Positions 10,171-18,752 of a DNA stretch of 58,989 nucleotides are shown in pieces. Under the pieces are notes generated by a model that was given only the letters and a program-made list of their open reading frames with translations, searched no databases and had not been told where the DNA came from. How positions within the stretch are numbered: the first letter of the stretch is position 1; each line of letters begins with the position of its first letter. The stretch covers positions 3,295 to 62,283 of the forward strand of contig MU603982.1 in the NCBI GenBank assembly GCA_025201845.1, read 5' to 3'. Position numbers and translations under genes: made by a program. This DNA comes from Martensiomyces pterosporus (lineage: Eukaryota; Kickxellomycota; Kickxellomycetes; Kickxellales; Kickxellaceae).

Positions 10171-12372
10171 ATGGAGCAGCAAACCGGTGCTCACCACGCG
10201 GAGGCGTTTGAAAAGAGCTATGTTGATGATGGCGGAGCCGTTGAGGAAAAAGCTGGCATTTCCAAGGAAGAGGTGCTCGCTGAGGATGACATTGAGGACT
10301 CTCCATTTGAGATTGTGCGTGTCTCAGTCTCCAACAAGGACGACCCCACCCTCCCATGCCTGACCTTCCGTGCCTGGGTGCTGGGAATCATTTTCTGCGC
10401 TGGCCTCGCCTTTGTCAACCAGTTCTTCTACTTTAGGGCCAACCCAATCCTTTTGGGCGGCTACATTGTGCAGCTGCTCTCATTCCCGTGCGGCTACCTC
10501 ATGGCCCTTGTTCTGCCCACGCGCAAGTTCCGCACCTTTGGCTGGGAGTGGTCGCTCAACCCCGGCCCCTTCAACATCAAGGAGCATGTTCTTATCTCCA
10601 TCTTTGCTGGCACCAGCGTCTCCACCGTCTATGGCATCGACGTCACAGTGATCAAGCGTCTGTTCTACAAGAGCGACATGGGCTTCGGGCCCAGTGTCCT
10701 CTTCATTCTTACCTCGCAGATCTTGGGCTACAGCTTCGCTGGCCTCTCGCGCAAGTACCTTGTCTACCCAGCTGCCATGCTGTGGCCCGCGAGCTTGGTT
10801 AGTGTCACCCTCTTCCGCACTTTCCACGAGATCCAGGATTTCGGCGGCAGGCTCTCGCGCACAAAGGTCTTCTGGATATGCTTCACCGCCAGCTTTGTGT
10901 ACTACTTCATCCCCGGCTTCCTGTTCCCTACTCTGACCATGCTTCCCATTCTGTGCCTCGCTGCTCCCAACAGTATCATTGCCCACCAGCTCGGCGACGG
11001 AAACAACGGCCTCGGCATCTTGGCCCTCACGTTCGACTGGTCGACGATCTCCAATGCATACACCGCCTCGCCCATCGCTTGCCCATGGCCCATGGCATGC
11101 AATGTGTTTGCTGGATTTGTCATTTTCATCTGGATCATGACTCCAGCTGGCTACTACTCGAACGTCTGGGGCTCGGGGAACCTGCCCATCTACACGTCGC
11201 AGCTCTTCCTGCCCAACGGAACCGACTACGATATCTCGCAGGTCATGGTCGATGGCAAGCTGGACCCCAGCCTTTACAATGACTACGGACCGCTCCGGAT
11301 GACCTTCCAGTTCGCTAGCACATACGGAATTGGGTTTGCTGGTCTTATTACTTTGATCGTCTACATTGCGCTCCACTATGGTGAGGAGATTGTCATGCGT
11401 TTCAAGCAGTCCCGCACCATGGACGAGGACATCCACATGAGGCTGATGCGCAACTACGATGAGGTTCCTCAGTGGTGGTACCTGTCTACTTTTGTCGTTT
11501 GCTTCGTGCTTGCCATCGTTACCTGCCAAGTATGGAGCCTGATGCCGTGGTACTGGGTCATTGTCGCCACCATCCTGCCATTCATCTTTACTGTCCCCAT
11601 CGGCATCATCCAGGCGCTCTCGAACCAGCAGCCGGGTCTCAACGTCATCACCGAGTTCATCATCGGTTATGCTCGCCCCGGCGACCCGATTGCCAACGTC
11701 ACATTCAAGGTCTACGGCTATGTCACCATGACTCAGGCTCTCTCGCTTCTCAACGACCAGAAGCTCGGCCACTACATGAAGATTCCCCCGCGCCACCTGT
11801 TCGTTGCCCAGCTTGTTGGTACAATTATCTGTGCCTTTGTCCAGCTTGGTGTCTCGTACTGGCTGATGGCCACCGTTAAGAACTTCTGCACTGACGAGGG
11901 CAAGCCATGGACTTGCATCAACACCAGGACCTTCTACTCCGCCTCCGTCATCTGGGGTCTGGTCAGCCCTGGCCGCATTTTCGGCCCTGGCATGCAGTAC
12001 CACTCGATGCTGTACCTGTTCATCCTTGGTCTCCTCGCCCCCATCCCCTTCTGGTACATGACCAAGAGGTACCCCAACAGCTACTGGCAGTACATCAACA
12101 TCGCCATCATCTTCAACGTTGTTGGAAACCTGCCTCCTGCCCCCACTCACGACTACGTCTGGTTCTTCATCACCTGCACCTTCTTCAACTACTTTGTCCA
12201 CAAGTACTGGAATGGCTGGTGGCAGCGCTATGCATTCACTTTCTCCGCAGGCATGGACTCTGGCTTGGCTATTTCGGGCATCATCATGTTCTTTGCCTTC
12301 CAGAACGTTACCCTCTCGTGGTGGGGAACTCAGTCCCACTGCCCGCTGTCGGCCAACGGATATCTCTCTTAG
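10171..12372 (+). CDS. OPT-family oligopeptide transporter (array copy 3)
   Basis: This 733-residue OPT-family membrane transporter starts with MEQQTGAHHAE and is intronless. It has an acidic cytosolic N-terminus ending in DSPFEIVRVSVSNKDD, then about 14-16 membrane helices. Motifs in order are a GWEWSLNPGPFN motif, LTFDWSTISNAY, SNQQPGLNVITEF, KIPPRHLFVAQ and the terminal SWWGTQSHCP. It is the most divergent of the four close array copies: shorter loops, LPIYTSQLFLPNG in the extracellular loop, and a different C-terminus. Only this copy of the four is on the plus strand; it is divergent from copy 2 and convergent with copy 4. The predicted activity is proton-coupled uptake of small peptides or related metabolites. 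The exact substrate is unknown. Confidence 0.95.
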   Translation: MEQQTGAHHAEAFEKSYVDDGGAVEEKAGISKEEVLAEDDIEDSPFEIVRVSVSNKDDPTLPCLTFRAWVLGIIFCAGLAFVNQFFYFRANPILLGGYIVQLLSFPCGYLMALVLPTRKFRTFGWEWSLNPGPFNIKEHVLISIFAGTSVSTVYGIDVTVIKRLFYKSDMGFGPSVLFILTSQILGYSFAGLSRKYLVYPAAMLWPASLVSVTLFRTFHEIQDFGGRLSRTKVFWICFTASFVYYFIPGFLFPTLTMLPILCLAAPNSIIAHQLGDGNNGLGILALTFDWSTISNAYTASPIACPWPMACNVFAGFVIFIWIMTPAGYYSNVWGSGNLPIYTSQLFLPNGTDYDISQVMVDGKLDPSLYNDYGPLRMTFQFASTYGIGFAGLITLIVYIALHYGEEIVMRFKQSRTMDEDIHMRLMRNYDEVPQWWYLSTFVVCFVLAIVTCQVWSLMPWYWVIVATILPFIFTVPIGIIQALSNQQPGLNVITEFIIGYARPGDPIANVTFKVYGYVTMTQALSLLNDQKLGHYMKIPPRHLFVAQLVGTIICAFVQLGVSYWLMATVKNFCTDEGKPWTCINTRTFYSASVIWGLVSPGRIFGPGMQYHSMLYLFILGLLAPIPFWYMTKRYPNSYWQYINIAIIFNVVGNLPPAPTHDYVWFFITCTFFNYFVHKYWNGWWQRYAFTFSAGMDSGLAISGIIMFFAFQNVTLSWWGTQSHCPLSANGYLS

Positions 12373-12747
12373 ATGGCCTTGCAGTTTTTTTTCTCTCTCT
12401 CTTCAAAGTCCGTTTTCCATACTCTCTTATTTTGTTTACACAGGCTGTGCTTCAAGAGAAACCTCTAATGGGCATGCACAAAGCACCTGCTTTTGCCTAG
12501 TCATTTACTGCGGGCTACTGAGGATTCCGAAGAAACCAAAATCAGAGGCGGTTGGCGATAATCCGGATGATAGTGCGATTTGTCAAGAGCATCTGCTGCG
12601 GATGGATACTAGGATATGCAGCTAATACATAATGCATTGCATTAGCCAGTTCGTTACTTGCCACAAGTACTGCCATATTATATATTTATAGACATACCAG
12701 CGAATCACACAAAGGAGCTGGAATAGAAGAGAGGATGTAGCAAAAAA
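12373..12747. other. Convergent 3' intergenic region
   Basis: This 375-bp spacer lies between the stop codons of two convergent OPT genes. It is AT-richer than its surroundings, with a T- and pyrimidine-rich stretch right after the stop at 12372 and an ATATTATATATTTATA tract near 12675. It probably contains the 3' UTRs of both. No gene is seen. Confidence 0.6.
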
Positions 12748-15159
12748 CTAGCTGGAGGCTGCCGCTGCTGCCGCCATCATCTCCTTGTAGTTTGCCTTGC
12801 CATAGGCAGCCAGCGGGCAGTGGTCATACGCGTTGAGTCCCCACCACTGGGGCAGGTTGACATTTTGGAACGCATAGTACACGACGATACCCGAGATTGC
12901 AAGACCGCAGTCGAGACCCGCCGAAAGCGCAAACGCGTAGCGCTGCCACGCAGTGTTGCGGTACTTGTGCCACAGGTAGTTGAAGAAGAAGCAGCCAATG
13001 AACCAGTTGGTGTAGACATGCGACGGTGCCGGGGGCATATACCCGATGGCGATGAACAGAAGAGGGGTGTGGATGTGCTTGACCCAGCTCTTTGGGAACT
13101 TGCGTGTGTACAGCCAGAAGGGGATCGGCAGGAATAGGCCGAGAATGAACAAGTACATGGTTGAGTGGTAGGGACTGGTAGGACCGAACATGCGGTCGGG
13201 ACCGACAAGACCCCAGATCACCGAGGCACTGAAGAACGTGTTTGCTTGGCGGCAAGTGAATGGCGCGCCCTTGGGAGTGCACATGTCCTTGATCGACCCC
13301 ATCAGCCAGTACGCCACACCGAGCTGGACAAACGAGCAGATGATGGTACCAACGAGCTGGGCAACGAACAGGTGGCGCGGGGGAATCTTCATGTAGTGGC
13401 CGAGCTTCTGGTCGTTGACAAGAGCCAGAGCCTGAGTCATACTGATGTATCCGTAGACCTTGAAGGTGACGTTGGCAATCGGGTCGCCGGGGCGAGCATA
13501 GCCGATGATGAACTCGGTGATGACATTGAGACCCGGCTGCTGGTTCGAGAGTGCCTGGACGATGCCAATTGGCACAGTGAAGATGAAAGGAATGACAGTG
13601 GCGACAATGACCCAGTACCACGGGAGCATGTCCCAAACCTCGCCAACCACGATGGCCAGTGCGAAGCAGACGGCAAAGGTGATCATGTACCACCAATGAG
13701 GAACCTCGGGGTATCTGCGCATCAGCCTCATGTGGATATCCTCGTCCATCCTACGCGAATCACGCACCCTCTGCTTGATCTCGCTACCGTACTGCAGGGC
13801 AATGTAGACGAGAAGGTTGATGATTGCCGCAAAGCTCAGGCCATATGTCATTGCGTAGGCGAATGTCATGCGCATGGGGCCATGGCTGCTGTACTTCTCC
13901 GGGTCGAGGTGGTTGTTGGGCGTCATCACCTTGTTGATGTCGAACTTTGAGCCGTTGGCTGTGTACAGGGTGGCTGTGTAGATTGGCATCAGCTGGGTGT
14001 TCCATGTGTTCCTGTAGTACCCAATGGGCGTGGCAATCCACATGGTGATGACAAAGCCAGCAAAGACGTTGCACGCCATGATCCAGGGCACTGCAATTGG
14101 AGACTGGGTGTACGCTGACGAGATGAACGACCAATCCAGCGTGAAGTTGAGCATACCCAGCCCGTAGTTGGCGTCGCCGAGCTGGTTGGCAATGATGTTG
14201 TCGGGGGCGGCGAAGCACAGAATAGCGAGGAAGCTGAGGGTGGGGAAAATGACGCCCGGGACAAAGTACCACAGGAAGCTGCCGATGAAGGCCATCCAAA
14301 AGACCTTTGTGCGCGACAGACGGCCCCAGTTCTGGACCTCATGGAAAGTGCGGAACAAGGTGATGCTGACGAGGTTGGCTGGCCAGATCATGGCGGCTGG
14401 GTAGACGAGGAACTTGCGCGAAAATCCGGCAAAGCTGTATCCCAGGATCTGCGACGTGAGGATGAACAGGATACTAGGGCCAAATCCAATGTCGCTGTGG
14501 TAGTACATCTTCTTGATGGTGACGACGTCGATACCATACGTGGTGCTAACGCTGGCGCCAGCAAAAATCGAAATGAGGACGTGCTCCTTGATGCTGAATG
14601 GCCCAGGGTTGAGCGTCCATTCCCACCCGAACGTGTTGAACTTGCGCTTGGGCAGAACAAGTGCCATTACATAGCCAAGAGGGAACGAGAGCAGCTGCAC
14701 GACGTAGCCACCCAGAGTAATGGGGTTCTCGCGGAACCAGTAGTACTGGTTGATGAAAGCGAGGCCGGCAGAGAAAATGATGCCCATGACCCATGCACGG
14801 AAAGTCAAGCAGGGGAGCGAGGGATCGTCCTTGTTAGAAACGGCCATACGGACCATCTCGAACGGCGAGTCGTCTTCTTCGTCGTTGCTTGGACCCTTTT
14901 CGGGGTCCGCAAGAGTCCGACCGTGGCTCTGCTCGCCATATTCCTTCTCTGTCACCTGGCCCTCAGTTGCAAGCTGATCAAAGCTGTCATGGGCTGGTTG
15001 AGGCTGAAGGCAGTTGGCAGCGACGTTGCGGGCCTCTTCATCGATGTCGACGCTATGATGCGATCGGCTGCGCGATGCCCTAGATGCAGCCGAAAAGGGC
15101 GACAGTGCAGATAGCTTGCCAAAAACCCTTCGGCCACCAGACGAGTTGTCCTCCGCCAT
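12748..15159 (-). CDS. OPT-family oligopeptide transporter (array copy 4)
   Basis: At 803 residues this is the longest intact OPT copy here. It has an extended N-terminus (MAEDNSSGGRRVFGKL, then a Ser/Arg-rich stretch with RASRSRSHHSVD) before the shared DSPFEMVRMAVSNKDD and first helix. The membrane core carries GWEWTLNPGPFS, LTFDW-type sequence (FTLDWSFISS), NQQPGLNVITEF, KIPPRHLFVAQ, a SPYHSTMYL segment, and an Ala-rich C-terminal tail. The extra N-terminal Arg/Ser patch could be a phosphorylation or sorting region. This is inference. The gene is intronless with a TATA box 242 bp upstream. Much of the segment encoding the NQQPG-KIPPR core is nearly identical in DNA to copy 2. Substrate is unknown. 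Confidence 0.95.
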   Translation of the reverse strand: MAEDNSSGGRRVFGKLSALSPFSAASRASRSRSHHSVDIDEEARNVAANCLQPQPAHDSFDQLATEGQVTEKEYGEQSHGRTLADPEKGPSNDEEDDSPFEMVRMAVSNKDDPSLPCLTFRAWVMGIIFSAGLAFINQYYWFRENPITLGGYVVQLLSFPLGYVMALVLPKRKFNTFGWEWTLNPGPFSIKEHVLISIFAGASVSTTYGIDVVTIKKMYYHSDIGFGPSILFILTSQILGYSFAGFSRKFLVYPAAMIWPANLVSITLFRTFHEVQNWGRLSRTKVFWMAFIGSFLWYFVPGVIFPTLSFLAILCFAAPDNIIANQLGDANYGLGMLNFTLDWSFISSAYTQSPIAVPWIMACNVFAGFVITMWIATPIGYYRNTWNTQLMPIYTATLYTANGSKFDINKVMTPNNHLDPEKYSSHGPMRMTFAYAMTYGLSFAAIINLLVYIALQYGSEIKQRVRDSRRMDEDIHMRLMRRYPEVPHWWYMITFAVCFALAIVVGEVWDMLPWYWVIVATVIPFIFTVPIGIVQALSNQQPGLNVITEFIIGYARPGDPIANVTFKVYGYISMTQALALVNDQKLGHYMKIPPRHLFVAQLVGTIICSFVQLGVAYWLMGSIKDMCTPKGAPFTCRQANTFFSASVIWGLVGPDRMFGPTSPYHSTMYLFILGLFLPIPFWLYTRKFPKSWVKHIHTPLLFIAIGYMPPAPSHVYTNWFIGCFFFNYLWHKYRNTAWQRYAFALSAGLDCGLAISGIVVYYAFQNVNLPQWWGLNAYDHCPLAAYGKANYKEMMAAAAAASS

Positions 15160-16518
15160 GAGCTAAAGGTCGCTTGGGAGAGGGAGTGTGTGAAGTTGTT
15201 TGGGCAAGTGGAGCACTAAAACAGAATAAACAGGGAAAATAAGAGCGTGGAATATAGGGCTGGTGCTACAATATCAGTGTATAGAAACAAGGAGGAGGAA
15301 AAAGGAAGAGGTGGTGCTTCTGGCCGGCAAGAGTAGCAGCTGAACAGAAAAGGCTGGGTGGGAGATAATGGTGCGGCGGCGGCTGGAGACGCCCTGGCGT
15401 ATTTATAACAAAGGCAGCGAGATGCCATTGTCTTTGACGGAGGTGCCACCGATTTTGAGGCGACAAGCACAAGGGCGTGGAGGAGGCGCATGGCGCTCCC
15501 AAAGCTGATCCACAACAATAAACTCAGCGGGGTGTGTGAGTTTCGGCGCTTGGACAAGCATATTGGTTTGCCGCGACCCTGCTGCCAGCCCTTATTGGCT
15601 CTCGGTCCCAGAAGGGGTCCGCGGAAAGCTGATTACATAGCAAAGGCAACGCTGAGCTCATGCATACCAAGACGCTCCTCCCCACCACATTAAGATGTGA
15701 ACTGCAAACGGAGCACGGTATGCGCATTGTTCTCTACCTTTACAAGGAGGCCAAGAAGATCAAATGAGCATGAAAGGGATATATTGGGATTGCAAGCACT
15801 CCCAACGAAGCGATTAGTGCAAGTGGAGCTGCACCCCTCCCGCGCGGATTGGTATTCAAGGCAGCACTCCTTCTCCCGTGGGAAGTTGCGACATATCTAT
15901 TTCGAGCATGGGCTGCTGGGGAGCGGCTTCATATGAGTCCTTGCGTCTTTCGATGCCTTGGCTGTGTCCCTGGCCATGCAATGTGGAAAAACACACGCTC
16001 GGCCGTAAGGCGGCAAGTGCGATGATCGATCGAAACAAATAAAGAAAATGCGTGAGCCGGGTATCAATAAGCTCCACCACTCTGCTGCCGCTGGCATGCG
16101 ATTGGCTGGGTGCTGGCGTCCGTGCTGCTCGAGAATCGCCCCTTTTTGGGTGCAGAACGGCGGTTGCGGCAAAAGAGGAATCCCGGTGGGCAAAATGCAT
16201 GGTCTACTGTGTAAAGCCGTTTTCCCACGGCAGCATTCGCAGCAAATCCGGCCTCGAGCCAGGGTCTGGTTTCAGCAGAATAAGGGGTGTATGGTTGAGG
16301 CGATGCTCATGGTTGAGGTGATGTTCATGGCTCGCTGTGCTCTTGTAGGATTGCAGGCAACTGTGCAATGACATATCCACATCAACACATGAGCATGCTG
16401 TTCCTGAAACAGGAGAGTGCACTGATTTTGGGTCTAGTATTGGCTAATGACAGCTTGTAAAGGGAAACTGCAAACAAAGTAGACACGCGGACGAGGCCCG
16501 AGGGAGAACAGGCCGGAT
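15160..16518. other. Intergenic region upstream of OPT copy 4
   Basis: About 1.36 kb between copy 4 (5' end) and copy 5 (3' end), both on the minus strand. It holds the copy-4 promoter, with a TATA box at 15401-15407 and ATTGG (CCAAT on minus) at 15562-15566 and 15594-15598. A short imperfect direct repeat based on GGTTGAGGYGATG occurs near 16295-16325. No coding region is supported. Confidence 0.5.
15401..15407 (-). promoter_or_regulatory. TATA box of OPT copy 4
   Basis: TATAAAT on the minus strand, 242 bp before the ATG at 15159. Two inverted CCAAT pentamers lie 155-195 bp further upstream. Confidence 0.55.
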
Positions 16519-18752
16519 TTAGGCAGCAGGCGTGGGAACGACCTGAGCGAGGTATCCGTGGGCAGCCAGAGGGCAGTAGCTATCGGAGGGGTTGCCCCAC
16601 CATTCCTTCATGGGGGCCTTAAGGAACGCGAAGTAAATGAGGATACCCGAAATCGCGAGGCCACAGTCGAGACCAGCCGACATGGCGAACGCGTAGCGCT
16701 GCCACGCGGTGTTGCGGTACTTGTGCCAGATGTAGTTGAAGAAGAAGCAGCCAATGAACCAGTTGGTGTAGACAGTCGAGGGGGCAGGGGGCATGTATCC
16801 GCTGGCAATGAACAGAAGAGGGGTGTGGATGTGCTTGACCCAGCTCTCGGGGAACTTGCGGGTGTACAGCCAGAAGGGAATGGGGAGCATAGCACCAAAG
16901 ATGAACAGGTACAGCGTCGGGTGGTAGGGACTGGTAGGACCGAACATACGGTNNNNNNNNNNNNNNNNNNNNNNNNNNNNNNNNNNNNNNNNNNNNNNNN
17001 NNNNNNNNNNNNNNNNNNNNNNNNNNNNNNNNNNNNNNNNNNNNNNNNNNNNNNNNNNNNNNNNNNNNNNNNNNNNNNNNNNNNNNNNNNNNNNNNNNNN
17101 NNNNNNNNNNNNNNNNNNNNNNNNNNNNNNNNNNNNNNNNNNNNNNNNNNNNNNNNNNNNNNNNNNNNNNNNNNNNNNNNNNNNNNNNNNNNNNNNNNNN
17201 NNNNNNNNNNNNNNNNNNNNNNNNNNNNNNNNNNNNNNNNNNNNNNNNNNNNNNNNNNNNNNNNNNNNNNNNNNNNNNNNNNNNNNNCCGGCTGCTGGTT
17301 CGAGAGCGCCTGGACGATGCCGATGGGAATGGTGAAGATGAACGGAATGATGGTGGCGACAATGACCCAGTACCACGGCATCAGGTTCCATACTTGGCAG
17401 GTAACGATGGCAAGAATAAAGGTGATGGCGAAAGTAACAAGATACCACCAGTGGGGAACCTCGGTGTACTTGCGCATCAGCTTCATGTGGATGTCCTCGT
17501 CCATGGTGCGGGACTGGCGAACACGCCGGGCAATGTCCTTTCCGTAGTTGAGAGCGATGTAGACGATGAGGTTCATCAGACCGGCGAAACTGAGGCCGTA
17601 GGTCATGGCGAAGGTGAAGGTCATGCGCAGAGGCGAGTAGTTGTTGAACTTGTCGATGTCAAGCATCTCGCCAGTCATGATCTTGCTGATGTTGTACCTC
17701 TTGCCCTCGGTGGTGTAGAGCGAGGCAGTGTACATGGGCATGAGACCAGTGTTCCACGTGTTCTTGTAGTAGCCGATGGGAGTGGCAATCCACATGATGA
17801 TAACAAAGCCAGCAAAGACGTTGCACGCCATGATCCAGGGGATGGCGATAGGGGACTGAGTGTACGCCGACGAGATGTACGACCAATCAAGCGAGAAGTT
17901 GAGCATGCCGACACCATTGCTGGCATCACCAAGCTGGTTGGCAATGACGTTGTTGGGGGCGGCAAAGCACAGGATGGGGAGGAAGCTGAGCACGGGGAAG
18001 GCGTAGCCGGGGAGGAAGTACCAGACAAAGCTGCCGATGAAGGCCAACCAGAAGACCTTTGTGCGCGACAGACGGCCCCAGTTCTGGACCTCGTGGAAGG
18101 TGCGGAAGAGGGTGACGCTGACGAGGTTGGCTGGCCAGATCATGGCGGCTGGGTAGACGAGGTACTTGCGAGCAAGACCAGCGAAACTGTATCCCATGAT
18201 CTGCGAGGTGAGGATGAACAGGATGCTGGGGCCAAATCCAATGTCGCTGTGGTACCACATCTTCTTGATGGTGACGACGTCGATACCGTAGGTGGTACCA
18301 ACACTGGTGCCGGCAAAGATGGAGATGATAACGTGCTCCTTGATGTTGAATGGTCCGGGGTTGAGCGTCCATTCCCAGCCGAAGGTGCGGAACTTGCGCT
18401 TGGGAAGGACGAGCGCCATGAGGTAGCCGAGGGGGAACGAGAGCAGCTGCACGACGTAGCCACCGAGGGTGATGGGGTTCTCGCGGAACCAGTAGAACTG
18501 GTTGATGAAAGCGAGGCCGGCAGCAAAGATGATGCCGAGAACCCAGGAGCGGAAGGTGAGGCAGGGGAGACTGGGGTCATCCTTGTTGGGGACGGCAATG
18601 CGGACCATCTCAAAGGGCGAGTCGTCCTCGTCCTCCTCTTCGCTGGAGTGGCGAGGCTTCTCGTCGATGTGCTTCTCAGCATCATAGTGGGCATCAAACT
18701 GACCAGCCTGCTCGTCGTACTGACGAGAGCCGTGGTGTTGGATGTCAGCCAT
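16519..18752 (-). CDS. OPT-family oligopeptide transporter (array copy 5), interrupted by assembly gap
   Basis: This intronless OPT transporter starts MADIQHHGSRQYDEQ and ends with a stop at 16519-16521. Bases 16953-17287 are N. The N-terminal part (18752 down to 17288) carries DSPFEMVRIAVPNKDD, GWEWTLNPGPFN and LDWSYISS and ends at SNQQP. The C-terminal part resumes at RMFGPTSPYHP and ends with EWWGNPSDSYCPLA. The two halves are out of frame by one base across the N run. The equivalent interval in copy 2 is 336 bp (5062-5397) against 335 N, so adding one base restores the frame. The gene is therefore most likely intact, about 744 residues. It is closest to copy 2. Confidence 0.9.
16953..17287. 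other. Assembly gap of 335 N
   Basis: The run of N removes the segment between NQQP and RMFGPTSP of OPT copy 5. Both flanks are identical or nearly identical to copy 2: 127 bp identical on the right, and one mismatch in about 80 bp on the left. The gap therefore probably marks paralog-identical sequence the assembler could not place. Confidence 0.95.

Noticed and set aside
10480..12339. 619-codon open frame antisense to OPT copy 3 (and similar plus-strand frames opposite copies 2, 4 and 5)
   Set aside because: It recurs opposite each OPT gene because of biased third codon positions. Composition is Asp/Glu/Gly/Val-rich with no domain, whereas the sense strand encodes a clear transporter.
16519..18752. 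OPT copy 5 as a frameshifted pseudogene
   Set aside because: The frame change coincides with the N run, whose length is one base short of the paralogous interval. Both halves otherwise show intact family sequence and no stops.
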